A stretch of 17,118 bases of DNA, from the NCBI GenBank assembly GCA_013815785.1, contig JACDFO010000019.1, positions 1 to 17,118 of the forward strand, given 5' to 3'. A program made the translations under genes and the position numbers. The notes below the pieces were generated by a model. It saw only the letters and a program-made list of their open reading frames with translations. It was not told the DNA's origin and made no database searches. The first letter of the stretch is position 1. Every line of letters begins with the position of its first letter. Source of the stretch: Candidatus Saccharimonadota bacterium. Lineage in GTDB: Bacteria > Patescibacteriota > Saccharimonadia > Saccharimonadales > JACDFO01. Below, in pieces: positions 1 to 8,249 of the stretch.

Positions 1-443
1 TCTTCGCCCACCTGTAGTTTATCCCGTATCTCTTCAGCATCCTGGATAGCCGCTTGTTTTCCCTGATCGCGCACTTTGCCTTTTTCTGAATCAATCTGGA
101 GTCCGGCTTCTAGCTGAGATACTTTCTTACGCAGATTTTCTAAGACCACCTGACTCTCTACCGGATAAATAAATAAAGAAATATCCATAACTTCATCTAA
201 ATTAACAATACTTGATATCCAACCAGTAAAAACGGACCGAGGGTATCCATAGACAAAATATGTACGGGCTATTCGGGTACCAAGCTGGAAGTGGCTGGCA
301 GAAAATTCTACAGAGCTCGGGGCAATGAAATCTCTAAGCGCAGTTATGCCTTTTTGAAATGCTGCTTGGACTTCTTGTTCTTCACGCTGGCGTTGTTCCT
401 GTGCAAGAGTTACTGGATCGTAGGGTTGCTGTTGTTTAGCCAT
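1..443 (-). CDS. VirB4/TraC-type T4SS ATPase, N-terminal part (runs off the window)
   Basis: The frame is open from an ATG at 443 to the window edge (about 147 residues), beginning MAKQQQPYDPVTLAQEQRQR. After a Gln/Glu-rich start come a segment reading ARTYFVYGYPRSVFTGWISS and then a stretch around MDISLFIYPVES, which I recognise as the N-terminal region of CPR VirB4/TraC-like ATPases. VirB4 is the hexameric motor at the cytoplasmic face of a type IV secretion channel. The Walker motifs would lie beyond the window and cannot be checked. The start overlaps the stop of the upstream TraC-like gene by 8 bp (436-443), which suggests translational coupling. A GGGAG sits about 8 nt upstream of the ATG. 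The family call rests on these motifs and on the neighbours. Confidence 0.75.
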   Translation of the reverse strand, partial: MAKQQQPYDPVTLAQEQRQREEQEVQAAFQKGITALRDFIAPSSVEFSASHFQLGTRIARTYFVYGYPRSVFTGWISSIVNLDEVMDISLFIYPVESQVVLENLRKKVSQLEAGLQIDSEKGKVRDQGKQAAIQDAEEIRDKLQVGE

Positions 444-1338
444 TTTGAAGCTCCCTATCTAGGTTAGGGTTTGGTGCCAAACCTTCGCCTTTAGTCACGA
501 TTGGCGCACTCAGGTTATTAAAGTTCTTTAATTGCTGCCGTGTAGCAGTGTCTGGATTATAAGAATCATAATATAGTTCAATCAATTCCTGGGTATCAAG
601 TGGTAGTCCTTGAATCCCAGATTGCTGGAGCCCGCCTAAGACGGCTTGAATTCTATTTCGTAGTTCGTCTTTGGCCTTCCCAAGATCTGCTTCGTTTATG
701 GTAACGTGCTGTTCTTTATTATTAAATAGGTCTTTTATGCCAGTGAAGAAATTTTTGCTCTGCGTAATCGCCTTTTGCAAGTCGGCTATCGGGAAGTACG
801 GAATAACTACATAGAACCTCTTATCCATAATATTAGTTTGTTGGCTCAGCGCGTCGATATAGTTAATGTAATCTTCCATCAGTAGCGCTAATAGCATGTT
901 TTCGTGTTCGGTGCGGATTTTATCTAGTTTTTCTATGTAAGGACGTAAATCTACACGTTGCGAGCGAATAAATATCTGTACTGGAAAATATAGTGAGTTC
1001 AAAAAGCCTTGGTAGCTGTATTCAACAGCTTCACGTTCCTGGGGACTCATCAGATCAAAATTTATAGACTTGACCATAATAACTGACCTAAAAGATCCGT
1101 CATTCATAATAACTAGACCGTCACGAATTTCGGCTATTTGCAAAGTATTCTGGGTGCTGTTCGGATTTGATTTTGCCCTACCTACCGGTGTTTGGGGTGT
1201 CCCCGGGTTACCAACTGGCGCACCAGGAGGTGCGTACGCGCCCGAACTCACCGCTGGCTGTGGACCATACTGGCCATATGCTTGCGGCGCGGCGGGTGCT
1301 TGCCCGCCGGGTATTTGGTTTATTTCGTTTGGATTCAT
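436..1338 (-). CDS. TraC-like T4SS protein (separate VirB4 N-terminal-type domain)
   Basis: This is a 300-residue soluble protein. Residues 1-55 are rich in Pro, Gly, Ala and Gln and probably disordered. Residues 65-230 form an alpha/beta domain with the pattern LQIAEIRDGLVIMNDGSF, then FDLMSPQEREAVEYSYQGFL, then a predicted helix with MLLALLMEDYINYI and a strand FYVVIPYFP. This resembles the N-terminal (TraC-like) domain found before the ATPase core in VirB4/TraC proteins, here encoded as its own gene. No Walker A motif is present, so it is not itself an ATPase. It lies between the PrgI-like gene and VirB4, as in CPR and Gram-positive T4SS loci, and probably docks VirB4 to PrgI at the membrane (inference). 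No good Shine-Dalgarno precedes the ATG; a small hairpin (CCTCG/CGAGG on minus) lies in the 96-nt upstream gap. Confidence 0.72.
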   Translation of the reverse strand: MNPNEINQIPGGQAPAAPQAYGQYGPQPAVSSGAYAPPGAPVGNPGTPQTPVGRAKSNPNSTQNTLQIAEIRDGLVIMNDGSFRSVIMVKSINFDLMSPQEREAVEYSYQGFLNSLYFPVQIFIRSQRVDLRPYIEKLDKIRTEHENMLLALLMEDYINYIDALSQQTNIMDKRFYVVIPYFPIADLQKAITQSKNFFTGIKDLFNNKEQHVTINEADLGKAKDELRNRIQAVLGGLQQSGIQGLPLDTQELIELYYDSYNPDTATRQQLKNFNNLSAPIVTKGEGLAPNPNLDRELQNG

Positions 1339-1434
1339 TTAAAGCAATCTTTTTCCCACCCTCGTTGTCTACCGAGGCTATATGTGTACGTCTAAGTATA
1401 AGCGATTCGGTCGTCGCCTCAAAGTACTGATTGG

Positions 1435-2505
1435 TTATCGTAGGCTTATAATGACTTCGCCGTCATCAGGTGGCTTCTGGGTTTTTTTGGCTTGGCGTGC
1501 AATTGTGGCTATGTTCAGGTCGTCATTAACAGCCAAATTAAGTATTTCAGGTGTAGCTGAAGGGTGGACTGTGTTTTGTTCTGGGGCCTTCTTCTTGGGT
1601 TGTTGACCCAGAGGAATTAAGGTTTTTAGGTGGTTTTTGGCTAAATCTGGCTTTGCTTGTTCGGTGTGAATCTTATCTAGCAATGCCTTCTCGTCTATAT
1701 TGGACGCTTGTTGTGGGCTGGCAGTAGTCTGTTGACCAGGTTGGACTAGCTGTGAACTGCTAAATGATGTAAACCCTGGTTGCTGCTGCGTGGGAGCCGG
1801 AGTTTGATTTAAAAACCAGTAATCTGCAGGAATGGTCTGTTGATTAGTTGGACTTGGGTTTGTCATATTTTGAATGGCCTGCTGTTTGCGGTCCTGGGTG
1901 CTAGCCGTAATCATCTGATCGATGGCTTGGGCTTTGGGATTGTTACGCTCGTCTAATATGTCGTCCATGGCTTGGATATCATTGTCTGGGACGTCTTGAG
2001 CCATCGTGGAAGGGTCTATCAGGCGGTCAGAGTCTACTTGGCCCAACGCATATGCCGGCTGAGCAAACAGGTTTACATTGACATTCTTAACTGCCCAGCC
2101 GCGACTATCAATAGTGCTGGCGAGTGCTTCCAAGCGACTCCTCACCTCTGTTTGAGATAAGTTATCAGTCAGAATCTTTTCTATTTTTTTAGGGGCGGTA
2201 ATTGTAACCAGTTCTTTAATACCACTCTGGTTCCAAATTCGTTTCTTAGGCTTCAAAAAAAAGCGAATTTTAGCCAATAGCCAAATCTCTGGGCTTTGGT
2301 CTTTTCCGATAGGAGCTGCGAGTAGTGCAAACAAAATAGTATGAGGCAAAAATGGTATGACCAAGAGGGGGTGCACCAGCAGCAACTTAAACATCACAAA
2401 CAGCGAAATAATTACGATGATGGCATAAATAAACTGCCTAAGTGTCAACGGCCCCAGCAGCTTGTCGTCTGCTTCGATATCCTGAATTACTTTATATGTG
2501 CCCAT
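1435..2505 (-). CDS. PrgI-family (VirB3-like) T4SS membrane protein with long disordered tail
   Basis: This is a 356-residue protein. Residues 1-110 match the PrgI family: MGTYKVIQDIEADDKLLGPL, a hydrophobic hairpin of two TM segments at about 25-45 and 48-68, then a basic amphipathic stretch (IRFFLKPKKRIW). PrgI/VirB3 proteins are small inner-membrane subunits that hold VirB4. Typical members are about 100-130 residues; this one adds about 240 residues. A predicted helical part (110-165) is followed by a Gln/Pro/Thr-rich tail with runs such as PTQQQPGF and VQPGQQTTASPQQ, then a Lys-rich end. It lies between the 548-aa unknown protein and the TraC-like protein. The ATG has no Shine-Dalgarno but has a promoter-like pair close upstream, so leaderless or near-leaderless translation is possible. 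Confidence 0.78.
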   Translation of the reverse strand: MGTYKVIQDIEADDKLLGPLTLRQFIYAIIVIISLFVMFKLLLVHPLLVIPFLPHTILFALLAAPIGKDQSPEIWLLAKIRFFLKPKKRIWNQSGIKELVTITAPKKIEKILTDNLSQTEVRSRLEALASTIDSRGWAVKNVNVNLFAQPAYALGQVDSDRLIDPSTMAQDVPDNDIQAMDDILDERNNPKAQAIDQMITASTQDRKQQAIQNMTNPSPTNQQTIPADYWFLNQTPAPTQQQPGFTSFSSSQLVQPGQQTTASPQQASNIDEKALLDKIHTEQAKPDLAKNHLKTLIPLGQQPKKKAPEQNTVHPSATPEILNLAVNDDLNIATIARQAKKTQKPPDDGEVIISLR

Positions 2506-2514
2506 TACTAATAA

Positions 2515-2543
2515 ATAGTAGATGGTAGACGTTAGTTAGTAAA
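2515..2543 (-). promoter_or_regulatory. Possible promoter of the PrgI-like gene
   Basis: On the minus strand TTTACT (2538-2543) and TACTAT (2515-2520) are separated by 17 nt; each matches the sigma70 consensus at 4 of 6 positions. The predicted start would give a leader of about 3 nt before the ATG at 2505. There is no Shine-Dalgarno in this stretch. It is weaker than the other promoters in the window. Confidence 0.35.
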
Positions 2544-2627
2544 GCCACTACCGGTATGAAGTGCGGCTTTAGGTCGGTATGTATAACCTGAGGTTCAGGC
2601 GTTGGGTACGGTTTTGAGCAGTTCTTC

Positions 2628-4274
2628 TTAAGAATCGTGGGCAGCCTTAGCTGTTGCAGCTTTTTTGGCCTCGTCATCCTTCTCTTCTTGCTGTTCAGCA
2701 ACCAGCGCCTGCAGCTCAGCCCAATCCATACCAAGCATGTACTCAAGTTCTTCCAATACATCTCCTGCGATAACTGTTTCGTCGGCCATCTGGCTGGATT
2801 CTATGCCCAAGTATCCGGGCAACATAGCTGCCTTTACCTTAGAATATGCTTCGTCACGGTCGAATCGATTTCCAGGATTCGCAGCCAAAAAATCCTGCTT
2901 CATATTTTTGACCCGATTGTCTAATCTTTTACGCAATCGCATAATTTCACCGGGGTCAAACTTCTCTACACCGACGGTATTTACCTCTTTTTCTAGTTCG
3001 GCCACAAGCGCTGGCTCCTCGGTCTTAGTGGTGGCTGGTTCGGATTCTTCAGCGTGCTCTTCTTCGGTATGTAATTGGAGTGCTAACATGGCCGTCTGCG
3101 TATCGTGTGGTAACGCTTTGAACCAGGCTTGCTGAGTTATCGGTAGATGACCGTCGTCTTCTGGCAACTCTTCAGCTTCTTCGAGCTTGAAAACCGAGCG
3201 GTTTGGCGTAGGCACTAAAGGTGCACTCATAGGGCTGAGCGTCCGTGTAGTACCAGCCGCTAATTCTTCGAGTTCTTCTTCGGGTTGATTCAGCATGTCT
3301 TTAACAGTAACAACTAACCAGCCGGGCACTACTTCGTATACTTCTTTAAGTGTCGCGAGTCCGAAATGTTCCGCCAATAGCTCGGCAAATACTTCGTCAT
3401 CGATTTGTTCACGCTTCTTGACGCTACTCTTTTCGGGACTTCTTAATGTTTTGGTGACTTCATCGATTTCCCGACGATCAGCTTCATGTTTGAGTTCTGC
3501 CTTTAATAGGAGTATTTTTGACGGATCAAAGTATGTATCTAACGTATGTTCCAGTTCTTGGTTTGGTTCTTGCTGTTCTTGGTTATTTCTCTGTTTTGAG
3601 TCATTACCCGACATTTCCTTTTTGGCGTAGCGTTCTAGTTTTCGTGCCTGCTTTTCGCGGCGGCTTGTGGCCACCGGAACTGCACCACGGTTAAACGGCA
3701 TTAAAGTACCCGAGCGATACACTACTGCGGCTTTTCTGGCGTCAGCAAGTGTGTCCTTATCGACTGTGTCGCCACTCAACTTTTTCATCCGAGCTTCTTC
3801 TTCAACTTTTTTGATAGACCGAATGGTTGCCCGTGCCCGGATTCTACTGTCTGTACGACCTCCACTACGTGAATATGCCTCAATTTCAGATTCCCTAGTT
3901 CTTTGGTAGCGTAGGCGCCTTGGCAAATCCTTGGATGCAAGCTTGGGGTTGATAAGGCGTGCATGCTTGTCCAGCTTCTTCTGCAAGCGCGCCGCTATAC
4001 GCTTTTCACTGTTTGTTTCTGGCTGTATATCTTGGTTATAGGGGCTTGCCTGTGCGGCTTTTGCCTGGTCTTCGTCTTTGAGGTTATCCATAGTAAGACC
4101 GGCGCGCATTAGGGCAACCCTGCCCATAGTATCTGAGAATTGGGCCTTTCTTGAGACTAGCTCAGCAGATTCCTCAGCGGGTGTATGTAAATTATTGCCC
4201 ACATCGGTATCAACGGCCGTTGTATCTCGGTCTATTTCATCAAGTTCCTGCGAAGGCCTTTGTTTTTCGGACAT
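2628..4274 (-). CDS. Charged soluble protein of unknown function in the T4SS locus
   Basis: This 548-residue protein is one I do not recognise. It has no signal peptide and no membrane segment and is very rich in Glu, Lys, Arg and Ala. Residues 85-175 are strongly basic and probably helical (RRLRYQRTRESEIEAYSRSG, then RIRARATIRSIKKVEEEARM). The middle (215-265) is Asn/Gln/Glu-rich. The C-terminal half is acidic with likely helices or coiled coil (LLKAELKHEADRREIDEV; LEELEYMLGMDWAELQALVA) and ends in an Ala/Lys/Glu tail. The split basic/acidic character could suit a nucleic-acid-binding or scaffold role, but this is only inference. It sits between the VirB6-like and PrgI-like genes on the same strand, with its own promoter abutting the ATG, so a T4SS role is likely from context alone. 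Confidence 0.7.
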   Translation of the reverse strand: MSEKQRPSQELDEIDRDTTAVDTDVGNNLHTPAEESAELVSRKAQFSDTMGRVALMRAGLTMDNLKDEDQAKAAQASPYNQDIQPETNSEKRIAARLQKKLDKHARLINPKLASKDLPRRLRYQRTRESEIEAYSRSGGRTDSRIRARATIRSIKKVEEEARMKKLSGDTVDKDTLADARKAAVVYRSGTLMPFNRGAVPVATSRREKQARKLERYAKKEMSGNDSKQRNNQEQQEPNQELEHTLDTYFDPSKILLLKAELKHEADRREIDEVTKTLRSPEKSSVKKREQIDDEVFAELLAEHFGLATLKEVYEVVPGWLVVTVKDMLNQPEEELEELAAGTTRTLSPMSAPLVPTPNRSVFKLEEAEELPEDDGHLPITQQAWFKALPHDTQTAMLALQLHTEEEHAEESEPATTKTEEPALVAELEKEVNTVGVEKFDPGEIMRLRKRLDNRVKNMKQDFLAANPGNRFDRDEAYSKVKAAMLPGYLGIESSQMADETVIAGDVLEELEYMLGMDWAELQALVAEQQEEKDDEAKKAATAKAAHDS

Positions 4275-4280
4275 ACTATT

Positions 4281-4309
4281 AATGTAGCATAAAATACCAG
4301 AAAAGTCAA
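4281..4309 (-). promoter_or_regulatory. Extended -10 promoter, leaderless start for the 548-aa gene
   Basis: On the minus strand TTGACT (4304-4309), a 17-nt spacer and TGC-TACATT (-10 at 4281-4286) form a good sigma70-type promoter with a TGn extension. Exactly 6 nt separate the -10 from the ATG at 4274, so the predicted +1 is the A of the start codon. No Shine-Dalgarno is present, which agrees with a leaderless mRNA. Confidence 0.65.
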
Positions 4310-4341
4310 TGTTATGATACTAACTATCCGGTTATCAAAGT

Positions 4342-7026
4342 TTAGTTTTCGTCTCCGCTAGGACCAGCTGGTTCACCTGGAAGTCTTGGATCATCAGGCC
4401 CACCTGGCGATCCAGACCGTGGGCTGTTATTTTGGTGTATATCGAGAGGTGTTTCGGGTTTAAGTTCTTCCGCTTGTGAAACGGTTGCATTTATGCTTCC
4501 GCCGCTTACTGAGCCGGTAACGGTTTGCTCGCCAGTTCGCTTGGTTGTCGTTCCACCGGTAGGCATACGAGCTGCGGCATCTATATTCTCTACATTGCCA
4601 AGCGTTGCGTAATCTTTAGAAGCTCCAACAGCTCCAGCCACTTTAACAGCAGTTTCATAACCAGCACCCCCGCTTTGCATTACTCTTTGACTAGCTCCTG
4701 AGATATTACCCATACTCTTAGTATGGTTTCTAGCTAAGCTTGCTGCATCAGCGGTCTCAGCGCCTTTGAGGGTCATCATGTCATTATAGTTCTCTGTTGT
4801 TCCCCCATCTGCCATGTGTTGTTTCATAGTCATTAAGCCGCCTAGGTCATTACGTCCAACACCCTTACTGGTGTACTTAATATTCTCTCGCAGACTGTCA
4901 GCCATAACTCCGTTCCCGCCAGAAACACGATTGATTACACTCATGGCATCAGCAGCATTTTCAAAACCGGTTTTGTTCATAGCCAGCTGTTTGGCAGCGG
5001 TTACTTGGGAAGTGCGTCCATAGCCTACACGCTTAGCCGATAGAAGTGCCTGCTCCAGCTCTTCACCTTGGACGCCTCTGCTCATCAGGTCGGCTCGCGC
5101 TGAAGCTTCATTGGTATGCGTCAATGCACGCATGGCGTTGTCTTTGAACATAGCACCTTTCCACTCCGGTGAGCGCATCATTTCATCGGATGCCACGGCA
5201 GTACTTTCGTCTTTGTAAGCACGGCCTCTGCGCCCTAAGCCATAGCCGCCAGCCAAACCCCCGGCGGCGCCATGCCCCATCCGGTTCATTCTGTTCGTGA
5301 CTGCGTTGTTACCCTTCCATAATTGGCCGGTTTGTCGTTTTGCTGACGCCTGGGCAAGGCTTTCCTGACGCTTCTTTGTCTGACGGTCGAAAATGCCCCG
5401 GCCTCTGTCGTTGGCTAAACCTGCGACGGTAGCGAACAGCCCCCCCGCAAGCTTAAAGGTTGCTGGTATAAAGAAGTAGGGGGCGATGTAGGCGACGATT
5501 GCTACAAAGAAACCCAAGAATCCACTTTGCGTACTGCTTGAAACCCCGGCAAATATGCGACCCATAGTAATCAGGGCTATGATAAGTGGATACATTAATA
5601 GTAGTTTAGAAAAGCTTCCCCACCAGGTTTTCCATAGTTTATCGTTACCCGGGAATATCCAGGATAATATTGCCAACGGGGCGGCCAGCAAAAGCGTAAG
5701 TAACAGCACCTGCCGAAGGGTCAAGACTAAGAAGCCTATAAATATGGCTATCAATGCTACGAACCCATAACTAAGCAATATGCCTAATAGCGCGGGTCCA
5801 ACGGCAAATCCCGCTATACCAGCTACAACGACGGCAGATAGCGTTAAAGTTGCACCTCCACCACCGCCGAGTACTTCTGCGAGAGAAGTAGGAATATCGG
5901 TGCCGTTGAAAGGGGTCGTTAGCAATCCTTGAACACCCCCACCTACATTGTTAGTGAACGTAATCAGAAAGGTTGTAATTTCCCAGGATAGCGCAATGAA
6001 CATCGTGGCTATGATGAACCTTGGCAGAGCCTTTTTGATGGCGTAGGCGCTAACGAATTCAAAACCGAGTGCAGTACTGATGACCATGACCAATATTATC
6101 GGCAGCAGGATGCTATAGGCGATGGTGCGCATGACTCCCCAAGCTTGTTTCATCGGACTGGCGTCATCAAAGTCGCCCGGTGGCACTCTTAGCAAACTTT
6201 GAATTTGATTATCTAGGCTGGTGAGTTGTGCGTCGATAAACTCAAGAATGGAACAGAATATCCAACCTAGGTCGCCTCCTGTGTCTTCACAAGTTTTCTC
6301 GTCTTCACCAGCATCAGGGTTAGCGTTCGGGTCAATTGGTGGATCGCTGCGTTTTTGAACGTCACCTATCTTTACCGATTCAATATTTCCGCCTTCGTTG
6401 TAGCTACCACTTGACGGGTTACTGTCGGATATTCCAACGTAATGATTGCTTTCCTCCACGCTGACGTATCTTTCGGTCTGAATATCATCAGCGACAAAGT
6501 TGCCGCCGTAGCCATCAACTCGAACTACAGCATTTTCGCCAACCCACCTGAACCATATCTGGGCTCTATTGCCTCCCCCCGGCAATGTTTCGTTAACTAA
6601 TTCGGCCTGGCTAAGCGGCTTGTCTTTTCCGGCAATAACATCTTTACATCCCAAGCCTGGGACGTTTATATTTACTATCTGTAGCTCAGTACTGCTGCCT
6701 ACAAAAATTTTTGAATCACAGTCGCCATTATTTCTGAAGTAATCTCTGTCGCCATTTCCGATGTCACTATCGATAAAATCGCCGACAACCTGTTGCGCAA
6801 CGTACTGATTTATTTGGGCTATCGTTAAGTCGTCAAAGTCGCTGTGAATGTCGCCGTTATCGCGGTCTGCCTGAGTGAAAGTGACACTAGTAACCGTAAT
6901 TTTCCCGGCGTGAGCATATGAGCCACTGAACCCAATGGCATAGACTGCCTGGGTATACAAAAGAGCCGCCGCACATGCAAATAAAAGCAGGGCAAAAAAT
7001 CTAGGCACTGTCCGGCGAAGAAGCAT
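4342..7026 (-). CDS. VirB6/TrbL-like polytopic T4SS channel protein
   Basis: This is an 894-residue protein. A signal peptide covers residues 1-30 (MLLRRTVPRFFALLLFACAA, cleavage likely after AVYA), which supports the start. Residues 31-295 form an extracytoplasmic region with several Cys, including one pair near the membrane (DEKTCEDTGG, WIFCSILEF), possible disulfides. Residues 298-540 hold five or more hydrophobic segments with the Gly/Leu-rich character of VirB6/TrbL, for example LTLRQVLLLTLLLAAPLAIL and a following FPGNDKLWKTWW loop. Residues 541-894 are a long hydrophilic tail rich in Gly, Ala, Ser and Asn, ending in a Pro/Gly-rich segment. VirB6 proteins form the inner-membrane channel and are usually about 300-500 residues; CPR versions are often enlarged. 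The gene is apparently leaderless and probably starts the transcript reading toward VirB4. Confidence 0.8.
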   Translation of the reverse strand: MLLRRTVPRFFALLLFACAAALLYTQAVYAIGFSGSYAHAGKITVTSVTFTQADRDNGDIHSDFDDLTIAQINQYVAQQVVGDFIDSDIGNGDRDYFRNNGDCDSKIFVGSSTELQIVNINVPGLGCKDVIAGKDKPLSQAELVNETLPGGGNRAQIWFRWVGENAVVRVDGYGGNFVADDIQTERYVSVEESNHYVGISDSNPSSGSYNEGGNIESVKIGDVQKRSDPPIDPNANPDAGEDEKTCEDTGGDLGWIFCSILEFIDAQLTSLDNQIQSLLRVPPGDFDDASPMKQAWGVMRTIAYSILLPIILVMVISTALGFEFVSAYAIKKALPRFIIATMFIALSWEITTFLITFTNNVGGGVQGLLTTPFNGTDIPTSLAEVLGGGGGATLTLSAVVVAGIAGFAVGPALLGILLSYGFVALIAIFIGFLVLTLRQVLLLTLLLAAPLAILSWIFPGNDKLWKTWWGSFSKLLLMYPLIIALITMGRIFAGVSSSTQSGFLGFFVAIVAYIAPYFFIPATFKLAGGLFATVAGLANDRGRGIFDRQTKKRQESLAQASAKRQTGQLWKGNNAVTNRMNRMGHGAAGGLAGGYGLGRRGRAYKDESTAVASDEMMRSPEWKGAMFKDNAMRALTHTNEASARADLMSRGVQGEELEQALLSAKRVGYGRTSQVTAAKQLAMNKTGFENAADAMSVINRVSGGNGVMADSLRENIKYTSKGVGRNDLGGLMTMKQHMADGGTTENYNDMMTLKGAETADAASLARNHTKSMGNISGASQRVMQSGGAGYETAVKVAGAVGASKDYATLGNVENIDAAARMPTGGTTTKRTGEQTVTGSVSGGSINATVSQAEELKPETPLDIHQNNSPRSGSPGGPDDPRLPGEPAGPSGDEN

Positions 7027-7032
7027 AAGCTA

Positions 7033-7063
7033 ATTCTAACACCCCGAATGTGTATTATTACAA
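7033..7063 (-). promoter_or_regulatory. Extended -10 promoter, leaderless start for the VirB6-like gene
   Basis: On the minus strand TTGTAA (7058-7063) lies 19 nt from TGT-TAGAAT (-10 at 7033-7038), an extended -10. Six nt separate the -10 from the ATG at 7026, placing the predicted +1 on the start codon. No Shine-Dalgarno is visible. The 19-nt spacer is long, which the TGn element may compensate. Confidence 0.55.
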
Positions 7064-7081
7064 CTTTTTGTGTTGTATGGA

Positions 7082-8086
7082 TTATCGGAGATTCAGGTGG
7101 AAGCGCATTCCGATGATATCGGTAGTGCCGTCTGGCTGTTCTTCTGTGCGGAATTCAAGCTGGTCAGTCACCTGCCCATACCAATCGCTGCTCGATACCA
7201 GTCCCTGCCAATCGTCGGCATCTGAAATCTGGAAATATACTGGCCCTCCGCTGCTAACTATATAACCAAATTCGTCGCTTCGCGTAAACTCAGCCGGTGT
7301 AGAGGCTTCGTCATATATAACCATCTGAAAGTTCCCGTGTGAAGCCATGTCGGTGTATTCCGCATAGGGTTCTACTACTACATTTTGGCGGTAGTCGGCC
7401 ATAACTTCTTTGACGGCATCACTGGTAGTAAATTCGTCTAGGCATTCCTGACTGCCGGTACTTAAATAACAGGCCATCAGGGCGAGCGCTGATTCGCCGA
7501 AGGCGTTTAAGTCGCTGGTATCACGGAGTTTTGGTACGCGAATTTCCTGTCCGTTCGCCCGGGTAGCTGTTATGAATTCTTCGCTTGGTATAAGTGCGTC
7601 AGCTACTCTGACGGTAGCACCACTTCCTTCGATTGGAGGAGCTACTTCTGTAGAAGGGGTAACCACGATGACCTCATCTTCTGGCAAAATTTCTTGAGTG
7701 CTCGGGGTGACTTCATCCGCTGGATCTATAGTTCGAGGACTTTCAGTCCCATTATCTCGACCTGCAAGGAAGCCAGCACCTGCTGCGAGTAATGCGAGCG
7801 CACCACCACCGACGAACATGGCAATTTTATTACGATTTTTTTTGTCTTCTGTATCTGTAACAAGGGTGTCAGTTTGTGTCACTGGCTGTGAAGTCAACGA
7901 GCCGGGGTGTTCCGGTGTTTCTAGTCCGCGGGTCGCTGCCATTTCAAGAGACGTTCCATCATCATGTATCGGCCGTTCAAGACCCAGATTTCCAGAGTGT
8001 GGAATCGGTCGTGCCGTCACATCAGTAACATCACCAACTTCTTGATTTTGATGACCATCGCCTTCTGGCCGGATAATATCGCTCAT
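7082..8086 (-). CDS. Bitopic membrane protein of the T4SS locus, possibly VirB8-like
   Basis: This is a 334-residue protein. Residues 1-86 are polar and probably cytoplasmic. One TM segment covers about 88-109 (IAMFVGGGALALLAAGAGFL) after a basic KKNRNK, giving an N-in topology. Residues 110-165 are an acidic Pro/Thr linker, and 165-334 form a compact extracellular domain with two Cys about 12 apart (MACYLSTGSQECLDEF), possibly a disulfide. I do not recognise the family by sequence. A single-TM protein with an outward domain of this size beside VirB6 is what one expects of a VirB8/TcpC-like component (NTF2-like fold), but I cannot confirm that fold. A clear AGGAGA precedes the ATG by about 6 nt, unlike several neighbours. 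It is divergent from the pilin operon. Confidence 0.7.
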   Translation of the reverse strand: MSDIIRPEGDGHQNQEVGDVTDVTARPIPHSGNLGLERPIHDDGTSLEMAATRGLETPEHPGSLTSQPVTQTDTLVTDTEDKKNRNKIAMFVGGGALALLAAGAGFLAGRDNGTESPRTIDPADEVTPSTQEILPEDEVIVVTPSTEVAPPIEGSGATVRVADALIPSEEFITATRANGQEIRVPKLRDTSDLNAFGESALALMACYLSTGSQECLDEFTTSDAVKEVMADYRQNVVVEPYAEYTDMASHGNFQMVIYDEASTPAEFTRSDEFGYIVSSGGPVYFQISDADDWQGLVSSSDWYGQVTDQLEFRTEEQPDGTTDIIGMRFHLNLR

Positions 8087-8133
8087 AATTAATCTCCTAA
8101 ACTTAGAAAGCCACCCTAACGTGCTTTACGCTT

Positions 8134-8162
8134 ATTTTACCACTTAAGTTGTTTAATAGCAA
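8134..8162 (-). promoter_or_regulatory. Promoter of the bitopic-protein gene (leftward T4SS transcription)
   Basis: On the minus strand TTGCTA (8157-8162) and TAAAAT (8134-8139) are separated by 17 nt. The predicted start is near 8127, giving a leader of about 40 nt that contains the Shine-Dalgarno of the gene starting at 8086. It lies back to back with the pilin promoter at 8213-8241. Confidence 0.55.
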
Positions 8163-8212
8163 AAATGCCGATAAGCTGGAAATCGATGAGTTTTGCAAAG
8201 AATCGAAAAAGC

Positions 8213-8241
8213 TTGTCAGGCTATCCAAACGGCACTATAAT
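8213..8241 (+). promoter_or_regulatory. Strong promoter of the pilin operon, leaderless first gene
   Basis: TTGTCA (8213-8218), a 17-nt spacer and a perfect TATAAT (8236-8241) make this one of the best promoters in the window. The ATG of the first pilin gene begins 8 nt after the -10, so the transcript should start at or within two nt of the start codon. No Shine-Dalgarno could fit. It drives the six pilin-like genes, at least the first five. Confidence 0.75.
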
Positions 8242-8249
8242 CGACCATA

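Noticed and set aside
2665..3909. Plus-strand open frames rich in Ser opposite the 548-aa gene
   Set aside because: They are antisense shadows of a Glu/Ala/Lys-rich gene, with no ribosome sites or promoters and no recognisable domains.
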